A stretch of DNA of 64,000 nucleotides from Gordonibacter sp. 28C (GTDB lineage Bacteria; Actinomycetota; Coriobacteriia; Coriobacteriales; Eggerthellaceae), in contig NZ_PPTR01000003.1 of the NCBI RefSeq assembly GCF_003339845.1, positions 310,001 to 374,000 on the forward strand, given 5' to 3'. The position numbers and the translations under genes are program-made. Shown in pieces: positions 37,638 to 46,624 of the stretch (position 1 is the first letter of the stretch; the number at the start of each line of letters is the position of its first letter). The notes under the pieces are model-generated. The model was not told the DNA's origin, ran no database searches, and worked only from the letters and a program-made list of their open reading frames with translations.

Positions 37638-37655
37638 TTGCAAGTATACTTGCAA
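37638..37655. promoter_or_regulatory. Perfect 18-bp operator of the VapBC-like pair
   Basis: TTGCAAGTATACTTGCAA, a perfect palindrome. It lies between TTGAAT (37633-37638) and TATGTT (37657-37662), which could be the -35 and -10 boxes. This is the usual position for an antitoxin-toxin autorepression site. Confidence 0.7.
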
Positions 37656-37685
37656 GTATGTTATTCAGCGAACCGAGGAGGCGCC

Positions 37686-37919
37686 ATGCCGCAGCTTTCT
37701 TTGTACTTGGACGATCCCACGATGGAAAGCCTGCGCGCCAACGCCGCGCGCGAGGACAAAACGCTCTCGAAGTTCGTGGCGGGCGTGCTGCGAGATCATG
37801 CGGAGAACAACCTTTGGCCGCAAGGGTTCTTCGACTTGTACGGGGCCTGCGATGACGACACGTTCGTCGAACCACCGGAGATTCCTTGGGAATTCGACGC
37901 ACCTCGGAAATGGTTGTAG
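37686..37919 (+). CDS. Antitoxin of VapBC-like pair
   Basis: A 77-residue protein starting MPQLSLYLDDPTMESLRANA. A short beta strand followed by helices indicates a ribbon-helix-helix DNA-binding domain (about 1-48). The Trp/Pro/Asp-rich tail NNLWPQGFFDLYGACDDD probably binds the toxin. The ATG at 37686 follows CCGAGGAGG. The stop is immediately followed by the toxin's GTG start. A perfect palindrome upstream is its probable operator. Confidence 0.82.
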   Translation: MPQLSLYLDDPTMESLRANAAREDKTLSKFVAGVLRDHAENNLWPQGFFDLYGACDDDTFVEPPEIPWEFDAPRKWL

Positions 37920-38342
37920 GTGAAGGCCGTGTATCTTCTCGACTCCAATATCTGCATTGATTTTATGCGCGGGGAACTCCCCTACGCCTACGGCATGATG
38001 CGCAACAGCAGCCCAAAGCTCTTCAAAATTCCCGCTATCGTGGAAGGCGAGTTGAGACTCGGCATCGAAAAAAGTAAACGGCCGGAAAAGACCCGGTGGC
38101 TCGTCGACGAATTCACGCTGCCGTTTGAAGTGGTGCCGTTCGATTCGAAATGCGCGCAAGTCTATGCGCGCATACGCGGCGAACTTGAAAAGACAGGTAA
38201 GAAGATCGGGCCGAACGACCTCATCATCGCCGCCACCGCGCTGGCGAACAATGCGGTGCTCGTGACCAACAACGTGGCCGAGTTCAAGCGCGTGCCAGGG
38301 CTTTCCTTGGAATGCTGGTACGAAATGGAGTGGGAAGCATGA
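37920..38342 (+). CDS. PIN-domain (VapC-like) RNase toxin
   Basis: 140 residues, starting with GTG immediately after the antitoxin stop. The PIN acidic residues are visible: D8 in YLLDSN, E42/E44 in VEGELRLG, and D100 in GPNDLIIAATAL. A VTNNVAEF segment stands where the usual fourth acidic site motif is TRNxxDF. VapC toxins cut specific tRNAs or rRNA when the antitoxin is degraded. The gene is intact. Confidence 0.9.
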   Translation: MKAVYLLDSNICIDFMRGELPYAYGMMRNSSPKLFKIPAIVEGELRLGIEKSKRPEKTRWLVDEFTLPFEVVPFDSKCAQVYARIRGELEKTGKKIGPNDLIIAATALANNAVLVTNNVAEFKRVPGLSLECWYEMEWEA

Positions 38343-38372
38343 GCGCAGGTTCCGCCGGATGGCGCCAACGCC

Positions 38373-38378
38373 TATAAT
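38373..38378 (+). promoter_or_regulatory. Putative -10 box of queA
   Basis: TATAAT 48 bases before the queA start; only a weak -35 (TTCCGC) lies 17 bases upstream. Confidence 0.4.
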
Positions 38379-38425
38379 AGATGGCTCGACATCCCTCGAA
38401 CAAACCGCCCAAAGGACGCGCACGC

Positions 38426-39505
38426 ATGAAAACCTCAGACTTCGACTACGACCTTCCCCCCGAACTGATCGCGCAGGAGCCCGCCGCCGAGCGCGACGGG
38501 TGCCGCCTGCTGGTCATGGACCGCGCAACCGGCGCGCTGGAGGATCGCGTCTTCCGCGATATCGCCGACTACCTGCGCCCGGGCGACCTGCTGGTGGCGA
38601 ACGAGACGCGCGTCATGCCCGCGCGCCTGCTGGGTGCGAAGCGCGGCACCGGCGGTGCGGCCGAAGTGTTCCTGCTGCGCCAGCACGGCACGCCCACCGA
38701 GAACCGAAGCGCGCTGTGGGAAGTGCTCGTGCGCCCCGGCAAGCGCCTCAAGCCCGGCACCGGCGCCGTGGTCGATTTTGCGGACGCCGCGGGCAACGTG
38801 GCGCTGTCGGCCGAGATCGTCGACTGGGCGGAGGACGCCCAGAGAGGCGAGCGCCTGGCGCGCCTCACCACCGAGCTGCCCTCGCTCGACGAGGCGTTGC
38901 ACGCCGTGGGCCACACGCCGCTTCCGCCCTACATCAAGGACTACGCCGGCGACGAGGAGCTGTACCAGACGGTGTACTCCCGCCGCGAGAGCTCGGCCGC
39001 CGCGCCCACGGCGGGCCTGCACTTCACCCCCCAGCTCATCGAGCGCCTGCGCGAGCAGGGCGTGCGCTGGGAAACCGTGGAGCTGGAAGTGGGCCTGGAC
39101 ACGTTCCGCATCGTGGACGAGGACGATCCTGCGCAGCACACCATCCACACCGAGCTCTACACGGTGCCCGAGCGCACGGTGGACGCCATCGCCGAGACGC
39201 GCGAGCGCGGCGGCCGCGTGGTGGCCGTTGGCACCACGAGCGTGCGCAGCCTGGAGAGCGCCTGGGACGCCGAGGTCGGCGCCGTCACGCCGCGCGAGCG
39301 CGAGGCCACGTCGCTCTACCTGCTGCCGGGATCGGAGTTCCACGTGGTGGACGCGCTTGTCACGAACTTCCACGTGCCGCGATCCACGCTCATGATGCTG
39401 GTGAGCGCGTTCTCGTCGCGCGAGCACATCATGGCCGCCTACCGGCACGCCATCGCCGAGCGCTACCGCCTGCTCTCGTTCGGCGACGCCATGTTCATCG
39501 CCTAG
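38426..39505 (+). CDS. queA: QueA, tRNA ribosyltransferase-isomerase
   Basis: A 359-residue QueA. It transfers and isomerises the ribosyl group of S-adenosylmethionine onto preQ1 in tRNA to make epoxyqueuosine. Family motifs include FDYDLPPELIAQEPA at the start, ANETRVMPARL near residue 65, PTAGLHFTPQL near 198, and VTNFHVPRSTLMMLVSAF near 320. Length is normal. The ATG at 38426 is preceded by AAAGGA. Together with tgt and queH it supplies three late steps of queuosine synthesis within 8 kb; no queCDEF genes are in this window. Confidence 0.95.
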   Translation: MKTSDFDYDLPPELIAQEPAAERDGCRLLVMDRATGALEDRVFRDIADYLRPGDLLVANETRVMPARLLGAKRGTGGAAEVFLLRQHGTPTENRSALWEVLVRPGKRLKPGTGAVVDFADAAGNVALSAEIVDWAEDAQRGERLARLTTELPSLDEALHAVGHTPLPPYIKDYAGDEELYQTVYSRRESSAAAPTAGLHFTPQLIERLREQGVRWETVELEVGLDTFRIVDEDDPAQHTIHTELYTVPERTVDAIAETRERGGRVVAVGTTSVRSLESAWDAEVGAVTPREREATSLYLLPGSEFHVVDALVTNFHVPRSTLMMLVSAFSSREHIMAAYRHAIAERYRLLSFGDAMFIA

Positions 39506-40296
39506 CGCGCCTTCCGATCCAAGTAGCCCACCACGAACTCGGCCCAGCTGTAGTTCGCCAGGTACTCGCCCGTGTAGGCGTTCACCGCCGAGGCGTCGCC
39601 CGCAAGGAAGCGGTAGTAATCGCAGTCGACGGCGTCGACGTCCACGGACAGGCTGTTGTAGTTCTTCACCACCACGTGCTCGGCGCCCACGGCCCGCAGG
39701 GCCTTCATCATGGCGGCGATGATCGTCTGCATCTGGCGCTGCACGGACAGCGTGTAGGGGCGGTCCTCGAACAGCACCGACGCCAGCTCGCGCACGGCGC
39801 AGCTGCTGCCCCGCTTGTGAACGAGGTAGGCCATGAGCTCCTTGGCCTTGCTGCGCGGAAACGTAACCGGACGCCCGTCGCAGAGCACCTCGAAGTTGCC
39901 GAACGTCTTGACGACCACGCGCCCGCAAGCGGGCGGTTGCGGTGCCGCACGCAGGTTCCTCAGCTCGCAGGCAACGTCCTCCGAGGACACGGGCTTCAGC
40001 ACGTAGCCCGACGCATGCAACGAGAACGCCTCAACCGCGTACTGCGAATAGGCCGTGGCGAACACGATGCCCATGCGGGCGTCTGCCTCCTTCAGGCGGC
40101 GCGCGAGCTCGATGCCGCCGAACGAACCGGTTTCCACATCGAGGAACGCCGCGTCGAAGGGTTCCGCCCGCGCGACGTCGAGGGCCTCGTCGGGATCGAG
40201 GCAGCACACGACCTGCGCCGTCGGCGCCGCTTCGCGAATGGCCTTCTCGAGGGCACGCAGCGCGGGCTGCTCGTCGTCGACCGCCAGTATCCTCAT
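39502..40296 (-). CDS. Response regulator with SARP-like output domain
   Basis: 264 residues. The receiver domain (1-115) has D53 as phosphoacceptor in AFLDVET, acidic D7/D8, T81 and K101. From about residue 118 the output domain reads VKTFGNFEVLCDG followed by RSKAKELMAYLVHKRG, the winged-helix form seen in SARP-type activators rather than LytTR. It overlaps the kinase gene by 4 bases and ends convergently with queA, sharing 4 bases at the stop. I chose the ATG at 40296 because homology begins there. Confidence 0.85.
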   Translation of the reverse strand: MRILAVDDEQPALRALEKAIREAAPTAQVVCCLDPDEALDVARAEPFDAAFLDVETGSFGGIELARRLKEADARMGIVFATAYSQYAVEAFSLHASGYVLKPVSSEDVACELRNLRAAPQPPACGRVVVKTFGNFEVLCDGRPVTFPRSKAKELMAYLVHKRGSSCAVRELASVLFEDRPYTLSVQRQMQTIIAAMMKALRAVGAEHVVVKNYNSLSVDVDAVDCDYYRFLAGDASAVNAYTGEYLANYSWAEFVVGYLDRKAR

Positions 40297-41651
40297 CCGT
40301 CCGCCCTTTCGCTTCCAACCGGCCCCGCCGCGGGGCTGCCACCGCAGGGTCCGCGAGCATCCTTCGGCACGCGCACCGTCACCGTCGTGCCCGAACCGGG
40401 CGCGCTTCGCACGTCCAACGTCCCGCCGCACATGCGGTCGATGCGCTCGCGCACGCTCGCCAAGCCCACGTGCGAGCGCCCGTCGTCGGCCTGCGGCGCG
40501 TCCGCATCGAAACCCGGGCCGTCGTCGGCCACGCTCACCTCGAAGCCGTCGGGCGTCGCACGCGCCGAAAGGCGAACCGTCCCGCCGCCCTTGAGCTTCG
40601 TCACGCCGTGGCGCACCGCGTTCTCCACGAGCGGCTGCACCGTGAGCGCCGGCACCGAGAACGCCGTCGTGCGCACGTCCTCGTTCCAGCGCAAACGGTC
40701 GCCGAAGCGCCGCTGCTCCAACGCCACGTACGTGCGCACGTGGTCGAGTTCCTGCGCGAAGGGAACGGGCTCGGCCTGGGCCAGCGCGTCCATGTTCGCC
40801 CGCAGGTACGCGGAGAACTCGCGGATGGCCTTCTGCGCCTCATGGGCGTCCACGTCCACGAGATCGTGGATGACCGTGAGCACATTGTACAGGAAGTGGG
40901 GCTGGATCTGGCTGACCATGAGATCGGTGCGGCTGCGCTCGAGCGCCAGCCGTTGCTCTTGGAACGCATGCGCCTGCTCCATCTGCACGCCCAAGTACAG
41001 CAACACCGTGGCGAGCGTGACCGCCAGATAGGTCAGCATGATGCCGCCCGCGAACAGCTGCGCCGCGTAGGCTGCCAGCATGACGCCCAAGCTGGTCGAC
41101 AGCACGGCGAGCGCGTATGATTCCAGGCTCTTGCGGCTGCGCACTATGCATGCCACGCCCACCGCCAGGAACACCACCATGACGCCCTCCGAGAGCACGG
41201 CCCACAACCCGCCCTCAAGGTAGACGTTGCTCGCATCGAACGTGTAGAAAACGGGGACGAACGCGTTGAGCACCATGAGGCCCATCATGACGGCCGCGGC
41301 CCCCCAACCGAGCCACGCCATGAACGGCGGCACGCGCCGATCGCGCTGCATCAGATACGTGGCGATGTACTGGGCGAGCACCGCGAGCTGGGCGAAGTCG
41401 AACGCGAACGAGAGGAACACTGCCACGCGCATGACGGCGCCTATGACAGGATCGGGGTTGCCCTCCACGAGCCAGGCGACCGCGTCGGCCAATTGCGCGC
41501 AGCCTCCGCACGCGAACGCCGCCACCGCCAGCAGATGCAGCCGGCTTTCCGGCCGCCGCACCACCAGCAGGCACACGGCCAGCACGAGCGACAGCACGCC
41601 GCCGAACGTCTCGAGCATCACGTTGATGTAGCTAACCGTGCCCAGCGCCAT
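40293..41651 (-). CDS. LytS-type sensor histidine kinase
   Basis: 452 residues. Eight or so membrane segments form the N-terminal sensor (about 1-230). A His-kinase domain of the LytS/YehU kind follows, with QIQPHFLYNVL carrying the phosphorylated histidine near 252, and an ATPase domain with VQPLVENAVRHG and DDGPGFD. The start at 41651 sits behind GGAGGAGG; the longer frame upstream is not supported. It pairs with the response regulator that overlaps it by 4 bases. The signal is unknown. Confidence 0.88.
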   Translation of the reverse strand: MALGTVSYINVMLETFGGVLSLVLAVCLLVVRRPESRLHLLAVAAFACGGCAQLADAVAWLVEGNPDPVIGAVMRVAVFLSFAFDFAQLAVLAQYIATYLMQRDRRVPPFMAWLGWGAAAVMMGLMVLNAFVPVFYTFDASNVYLEGGLWAVLSEGVMVVFLAVGVACIVRSRKSLESYALAVLSTSLGVMLAAYAAQLFAGGIMLTYLAVTLATVLLYLGVQMEQAHAFQEQRLALERSRTDLMVSQIQPHFLYNVLTVIHDLVDVDAHEAQKAIREFSAYLRANMDALAQAEPVPFAQELDHVRTYVALEQRRFGDRLRWNEDVRTTAFSVPALTVQPLVENAVRHGVTKLKGGGTVRLSARATPDGFEVSVADDGPGFDADAPQADDGRSHVGLASVRERIDRMCGGTLDVRSAPGSGTTVTVRVPKDARGPCGGSPAAGPVGSERADG

Positions 41652-41777
41652 CCGCCGCCTCCTCCGGTCCACGACAGCGCGATTATAGCAAAGGGCTGAC
41701 CCGACGGGTTCGCGCAAGACACGGCAACGCGCTGGCTGCCGTCCCCTCGGCGCTTTCCCCGCTGCGCAGGTCGAAGA

Positions 41778-41810
41778 CAAAAAAATGACCCCGCGCTCGC
41801 GGGGCCATTT
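41778..41810 (-). terminator. Terminator of cold-shock gene
   Basis: AAATGGCCCCGCG / CGCGGGGTCATTT stem followed on the minus strand by a run of seven T. Confidence 0.85.
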
Positions 41811-41833
41811 CGGCATGTTTTTGTGAGGTTTGC

Positions 41834-42037
41834 TTACGCCTTCGTCACGTTGCTGGCCTGGAGCTTGCCGTTCTGGCCAGTCGTCACGTCGAACTGCACC
41901 GCAGCGCCTTCGTCGAGCGTCTTGAACCCGTCCATCTTGATCTCAGAGAAGTGGACGAAGAGATCCTCGCCGTCGTTCTGGGAGATGAACCCATAGCCTT
42001 TTTCGGGGTTGAACCACTTCACGGTACCTTCTGCCAT
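41834..42037 (-). CDS. Cold-shock protein (CspA family)
   Basis: A 67-residue single-domain RNA chaperone. RNP1 is KGYGFI and RNP2 is DLFVHFS, and the N-terminus is [11 protein letters not shown], all canonical. The ATG at 42037 follows AGAGGA. A frame extending upstream to 42103 is unsupported. It has its own strong terminator. The 190-base leader/intergenic region up to the efflux gene contains a short CCGGTTTAGCCGG hairpin with seven T on the plus strand near 42174, but no other clear signal. Confidence 0.95.
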   Translation of the reverse strand: MAEGTVKWFNPEKGYGFISQNDGEDLFVHFSEIKMDGFKTLDEGAAVQFDVTTGQNGKLQASNVTKA

Positions 42038-42230
42038 TTTAAATCCTCTTTCCTCTCCCTGATCCTCAGGGAGGCAACACTGCATGCTGCATGGCGGCAG
42101 CACTCGCCCTCACCTCGAGAGCACATGACTACTATACGCTATCCAAAGCCGAAAAGAGTCGGGATTCCCGGTTTAGCCGGTTTTTTTACCGTTTCGTTAG
42201 GTTGGCCGGTTCAACTTCGAGGGAGACGCG

Positions 42231-43526
42231 CTAACGAGCCGAACGCTGGGGCTCGGCCCCCACGGGAGCCTGAGCTTGCAGCCGCGCCGACGGCGATCCG
42301 TCCTTGATGCCCTTGAGCGGGACGCGCGATTTCAGCAAAACCGCCCAGCCGACGACAGCCGCCGCCATGGACGCCACGATGAGCACGCCGATGCCGAAAA
42401 CGTAGCTCGACCACGGTAGAACCGCCAACAGCATGCCCACGCAACCGATGGCGGTGTGGGTGAAGTTGATGAGCGACGACGCCGCGCCGGTGTCCCCTTC
42501 CTGCTGGGACAGCAGGATGTTCGTGCTGTAGGGGCGCACGCATGCCTCCGTGAGGGCGAACACGAGGAACGTGACGCAGAACAGCACCGGCGAGAGCTCG
42601 CCCACGACGAGCATCGCAACGCCCGAGAGCAGGGCTGCGGCCAGAAGGATGCCGGTGAAGCGGCGGGCGCTCACATGCTTGGACGCTTTGAGCCAGATGA
42701 AGGGACCGGCGGCGGTCAGCAGAGCGGCCACCGCGAAGAACGCGCTGTACTCGAGTTCGCTCAGGCCGAAGAACGAGATGTAGACGTAAGACCCCACGGC
42801 GATATAGGCCATGAAGGGCAGGTTGTACAGCCCCACGATGCCCAAGAACGAAGAGAAGCCCTTGTTGCGCGCCACGGCCCCCAGCTGCCCGACGCTGCCG
42901 AGCACGGTGCCGCGGTAGCGCTCCTCCTGCGGGAGCGTCTCGTCGAACAGAACCGCGAGCGCGCAGCAGAACACGCCCACGGCGCCCAGGGCGCAGAACG
43001 TCATGCGCCAATCGAACACCTGCAAGATGAGGGCGCCCAGCACCGGGGACAGCACGGGCCCTACCACGAACATGACCTGCACGACAGACAGGATGGCCTC
43101 GCGTTTCTCCGCCTTGAAGGCGTCTTTCACCACGGCGGTGGACACGGCGCTCGCGGCGCCCGCGCCCAGCGCCTGCACGATGCGGAACGCGATGAGCATC
43201 TCTATGTCGAGCGCCAACGCGCACAGCCCGCTGGCGGCCGTGTACACCGCCACACCCGCCAACAGCACGGGACGGCGGCCGTAGCGGTCGCTCAGAGGGC
43301 CGAACACCAACAGGCCCACGGCGAAGAACAGGAAGTAACCCACAAGCGTGAGGTTCACGGCGCCGGCGGTGGCGTTGAAGTGCTCCGTCATATGGGGCAC
43401 GGCAGGCGTGTACATGTCGAGCGAGAGGGGCGTCACCAGACTCGCAGTGACGAGGAGGACGACGAGTCCCATCGGTCCGAGCTTGCTTTGAGGCCGGACG
43501 AGCCATTGCTGCATATTCTTTTTCAT
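42231..43526 (-). CDS. Bcr/CflA-family multidrug efflux MFS protein
   Basis: 431 residues with 12 hydrophobic segments. The N-terminal half has LDMYTPAVPHM and the MFS signature GPLSDRYGRRPVLLAG, both typical of the Bcr/CflA drug-proton antiporters. AIVQ...RIVQALGAGAASAVSTAVV marks helix 4. The C-terminal tail is cytoplasmic and low complexity. A GAAGGAA site precedes the ATG. Exact drugs cannot be inferred. Confidence 0.88.
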   Translation of the reverse strand: MKKNMQQWLVRPQSKLGPMGLVVLLVTASLVTPLSLDMYTPAVPHMTEHFNATAGAVNLTLVGYFLFFAVGLLVFGPLSDRYGRRPVLLAGVAVYTAASGLCALALDIEMLIAFRIVQALGAGAASAVSTAVVKDAFKAEKREAILSVVQVMFVVGPVLSPVLGALILQVFDWRMTFCALGAVGVFCCALAVLFDETLPQEERYRGTVLGSVGQLGAVARNKGFSSFLGIVGLYNLPFMAYIAVGSYVYISFFGLSELEYSAFFAVAALLTAAGPFIWLKASKHVSARRFTGILLAAALLSGVAMLVVGELSPVLFCVTFLVFALTEACVRPYSTNILLSQQEGDTGAASSLINFTHTAIGCVGMLLAVLPWSSYVFGIGVLIVASMAAAVVGWAVLLKSRVPLKGIKDGSPSARLQAQAPVGAEPQRSAR

Positions 43527-43654
43527 TGCCAGATTCCTTCTAGGTTCCGAAGGCGACCCGAAACGGGATTACGAGGCGATTACTCTAGCGGAATGAATTC
43601 GAATGGGGCCGCAATCCGCCGATCACCATATAGTCACCATCATCTAACAAAACG

Positions 43655-44134
43655 CTACTCGGCCGAGCGCTCCGAAACCCTTGCGTCGGGGCCGGCGGGA
43701 GCATCGGCGGAAGCTATGTCGATGATGGCCTCCTCGGCACCTTCGAACTCGTCCAGCAGGCCGGGCATGTCGGCCGGGTCGTCGGGCAGGTCGAGCCCGT
43801 AGGCATCGCCCAGCGAGCGCGCCTGCGCGAGGCGCAGGTCGGAAAGGGCGTCCTCGCCCGCTTCGCGCAGGTACAGGGACGCCAGCATGAGGCTGCGCGC
43901 CACGTACTCGATGACGCGCGGGTCGGTGCCCGAAACCTGCAGGATGGAGGCCATGGACTCCGGTGCCAGGGACAGCAGCGTGCCGCCGTCGATGTCGGTG
44001 GCCTCGCCCACGGCGTCCTCCAGCATGTCCGCCGCAGCCTTCGGATCGCGATCGTCCCGTGCCCTGATCCAGCTGCGCCGCAGTATCTCCGCGAATTGCA
44101 GCAGTATGCGCATGAGGTAATCCTGTTCGAGCAT
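43655..44134 (-). CDS. DUF6483-like helical protein
   Basis: 159 residues, all-helical, starting MLEQDYLMRILLQFAEILRR. The segment MLEDAVGEATDIDGGTLLSLAP and then YVARSLMLASLYLREAG suggest a TPR-like or bundle fold. I believe it belongs to a small family of unknown function found in gut Firmicutes and Coriobacteriia (DUF6483), but without a search this is moderate. The start at 44134 follows GGAG. It lies downstream of ruvB on the same strand, 49 bases away, and could be a late member of the ruv transcript. Confidence 0.62.
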   Translation of the reverse strand: MLEQDYLMRILLQFAEILRRSWIRARDDRDPKAAADMLEDAVGEATDIDGGTLLSLAPESMASILQVSGTDPRVIEYVARSLMLASLYLREAGEDALSDLRLAQARSLGDAYGLDLPDDPADMPGLLDEFEGAEEAIIDIASADAPAGPDARVSERSAE

Positions 44135-44183
44135 GTTCCGGCTCCAATCTCTTCCGTGCGCTTGCCGCACGAAGCGTTCGTTT

Positions 44184-45251
44184 TCAGGCCGACGGCGCCT
44201 GCATGCCCAAATGCTCGTAGGCCCGGGGCGTCGCCTGGCGGCCCTTCGGCGTGCGAACCATGAGGCCCTGCTGCATGAGAAACGGCTCGTAAACGTCCTC
44301 GAGCGAGTCGGGGTCTTCCGACAGAGCCGAGGCGAGCGTCGTGAGCCCCACGGGGCGGCCGCCGAACTGCACGGCCAAAAGCTCCAGGATGCGGTTGTCC
44401 ACGGCGTCTAGCCCGAGCGCGTCCACCTCGAAGAAGCTCAGAGCCTGCGCGGCCACATCCTCGTCGATGCGTCCGTCGCCGCGCACCTGGGCCCAGTCTC
44501 GCACGCGCTTGAGCAGGCGGTTCGCCAGACGCGGGGTGCCGCGGCTGCGGCGCGCTATCTCCAGCGCGCCGTCCTCGGCGATGTCGATGCCCAAGATGGA
44601 CGCCGAGCGCCGCACGATGGAGGCCAGTTCCTCGGGCGTGTAGTACGCCAAGCGGAACGAGATGCCGAAGCGGTCGCGCAGGGGGCCCGTGAGCAGCCCC
44701 GTGCGGGTCGTGGCGCCGACGAGCGTGAAGTGCGGCAGGTCGAGCCTGATGGAGCGCGCGGCCGGCCCCTTCCCCACCACGATGTCGAGCGCGAAGTCCT
44801 CGAGCGCGGGGTAGAGCACCTCTTCCACCATGCGGTTCAAACGGTGTATCTCGTCGATGAACAGCACGTCGCCTTCCTCGAGGTTCGTGAGGATGGCGGC
44901 CAAATCTCCCGTGCGCTCGATGGCGGGGCCGCTCGTGGTGCGGATGCTCGCGCCCAGCTCGTTGGCCACCACGGTGGCGAGCGTCGTCTTGCCCAGGCCG
45001 GGGGGGCCCGAGAACAGGATGTGGTCCACCACGTCGCCGCGCGCCCGGGCCGCCTCGATGAGGATGGCGAGCGACTCCTTCACCTTCGTCTGGCCCAGGT
45101 AGTCGCCCAGGCGCTTCGGGCGCAGGCTTCGGTCGAGGGCGAGATCGTCCTCCGTGAGCTCGGCCGCCACGACGCGCGGCCGCTCGACCGCCGCATCCAC
45201 ACCGTCGGCAACGTAGCCCAAGCCCTCGATCTCTATGTCGCTGCGTTCCAT
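44184..45251 (-). CDS. ruvB: Holliday junction helicase subunit RuvB
   Basis: 355 residues. A AAA+ motor that drives branch migration with RuvA. Walker A is GPPGLGKTT (82-90), Walker B is LFIDEIH, sensor 1 is GATTRTG, and the C-terminal winged helix ends with [13 protein letters not shown]. Normal length. It follows ruvA by 59 bases in the ruvCAB order. Confidence 0.96.
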   Translation of the reverse strand: MERSDIEIEGLGYVADGVDAAVERPRVVAAELTEDDLALDRSLRPKRLGDYLGQTKVKESLAILIEAARARGDVVDHILFSGPPGLGKTTLATVVANELGASIRTTSGPAIERTGDLAAILTNLEEGDVLFIDEIHRLNRMVEEVLYPALEDFALDIVVGKGPAARSIRLDLPHFTLVGATTRTGLLTGPLRDRFGISFRLAYYTPEELASIVRRSASILGIDIAEDGALEIARRSRGTPRLANRLLKRVRDWAQVRGDGRIDEDVAAQALSFFEVDALGLDAVDNRILELLAVQFGGRPVGLTTLASALSEDPDSLEDVYEPFLMQQGLMVRTPKGRQATPRAYEHLGMQAPSA

Positions 45252-45310
45252 AGCCGCCTATCCTCGCGCGTTGCCGTCGCCTACCAAGGTACCACAGGTT
45301 CCCGCGCGCA

Positions 45311-45910
45311 TCAGCGTTCGCCTCCCAACCGTTTGAGGGCGTACTGCAAAAGGGCGCCCTCCGCCGCGCCTTCGGGCGCGCCCTTGAGGGCCAGGTCGGC
45401 CTCCGCCGACGTGAACCCCATGGACAGCAGCGCCTCGCGCGCGCCCCGAAGCCGCTCGTCGGCCTGCGCGGACGGGGCTTCCGCCTCGTCGAACAGCCCC
45501 GCGAGGCCCTGGTCGAGCGACCCCTTCAACTCCAAGATGATGCGCGAGGCCGTCTTCTTGCCCACGCCGGGGATCTTCGACACGCCGGTCACGTCCTGCG
45601 CGGCGATGGCCGACACGAGCGCCTGCGGCGTGAACACCGAAAGCGCGGCCAACGCCACCTTCGGCCCCACTCCGCTCACGCCGATGAGCCTCTCGAACAG
45701 GGCCTTCTCCTCGATCGACAGGAATCCGTACAGCGCGACGGCATCCTCGCGCACCTGCAGGTAGGTGTGGACCTCCACGGGCGCGCCCGCTTCCGGCAGC
45801 TTCGCCAGGCTCGCCTGCGACATGCCCACGGCGTAGCCCACGCCGTTCACGTCGACGAACGCGGCGGTGGCGGTCTTGCCCGCGAGCCTTCCCTTCAAAA
45901 ACGCGATCAT
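45311..45910 (-). CDS. ruvA: Holliday junction subunit RuvA
   Basis: 199 residues. It binds four-way junctions and loads RuvB. Start MIAFLKGRL is canonical, and two helix-hairpin-helix motifs, LIGVSGVGPKVAL and SKIPGVGKKTASRI, are visible. The C-terminal domain III that contacts RuvB begins after the acidic linker near 145. AAGGAGG precedes the ATG, which overlaps the ruvC stop by 4 bases. Confidence 0.95.
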   Translation of the reverse strand: MIAFLKGRLAGKTATAAFVDVNGVGYAVGMSQASLAKLPEAGAPVEVHTYLQVREDAVALYGFLSIEEKALFERLIGVSGVGPKVALAALSVFTPQALVSAIAAQDVTGVSKIPGVGKKTASRIILELKGSLDQGLAGLFDEAEAPSAQADERLRGAREALLSMGFTSAEADLALKGAPEGAAEGALLQYALKRLGGER

Positions 45911-46437
45911 CGCGCGCCTCCTTGCGTTGCGGCTGCGGCGGCCGCGGCCGCGAAGCCCTCGTGGGTCGTATAGCATATGGCGGCCGCGAGCGCGTCGGCC
46001 GCGTGGTCGGGGCTCGGCACGGCCTCCAGCGCCAGCAGCTGGCGCACCATGTACTGCACCTGGTCCTTGTCGGCGGAGCCGGCGCCCACCACCGCGAGCT
46101 TGATCTGGCTCGGCGAGAACTCCCCCACGTCCAGGTCGCCCTCGGCGCATGCCACGAGCGCGGCGCCGCGCGCCTGGCCGGTGGCGAAGGCGCTCTGCGT
46201 GTTCACGCCGAACCACACCGTCTCGATGCCCACGCAGGTGGGCTCGAAGCGCGCGATGACGGCGGCCATCTGCTCGTGGATCTTGCCCAGCCGGCGCGCC
46301 AGCGGCGCGGAGGCCGGCGTGGAGATGCACCCGTAGGCCACGCAGGACAGGCGCGGTCCGCTCTGGGTCACGATGCCCCAGCCCGTGTTCGCCAGCCCCG
46401 GGTCGATGCCGAGTATCGTTCGTTCGGTGCGCGCCAT
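45907..46437 (-). CDS. ruvC: Holliday junction resolvase RuvC
   Basis: 176 residues from the ATG at 46437; an alternative ATG at 46446 adds three. RuvC is a dimeric endonuclease that resolves Holliday junctions. The catalytic acidic residues are in GIDPGLANTGW, GIETVWFG and DHAADALAAA. The last twenty residues are an Ala-rich extension. Its stop overlaps ruvA (4 bases). A LexA-type box lies immediately upstream, so the operon is probably SOS-induced. Confidence 0.95.
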   Translation of the reverse strand: MARTERTILGIDPGLANTGWGIVTQSGPRLSCVAYGCISTPASAPLARRLGKIHEQMAAVIARFEPTCVGIETVWFGVNTQSAFATGQARGAALVACAEGDLDVGEFSPSQIKLAVVGAGSADKDQVQYMVRQLLALEAVPSPDHAADALAAAICYTTHEGFAAAAAAAATQGGAR

Positions 46438-46453
46438 CGTCCTCATTTCTTCG

Positions 46454-46467
46454 CAAACGAATGTTCG
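46454..46467 (-). promoter_or_regulatory. LexA (SOS) box of ruvCAB
   Basis: On the minus strand CGAACATTCGTTTG matches the Gram-positive LexA/DinR consensus CGAACNNNNGTTCG with one mismatch. It sits just before the ruvC start and downstream of a TACTAT/TATACA -10 region. Confidence 0.75.
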
Positions 46468-46498
46468 CTTGTATAGTATCACAAAACTGAGGGCCCAC

Positions 46499-46528
46499 GA
46501 AAAAAGACGCGCTCGAAAGCGCGTCTTC
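46499..46528 (-). terminator. Terminator of yebC
   Basis: AAGACGCGCT / AGCGCGTCTT stem with a TTCG tetraloop on the minus strand, followed by TTTTTT. Confidence 0.88.
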
Positions 46529-46624
46529 TCTATTGTCTTTGCAAACTCGCCGCGTGCCGTTTGCCGAGCCCGCGAGCGCGATGCTCGACGGCGGCTTCAG
46601 AAGCGCGGCGGAAGGGCGGGCCCG

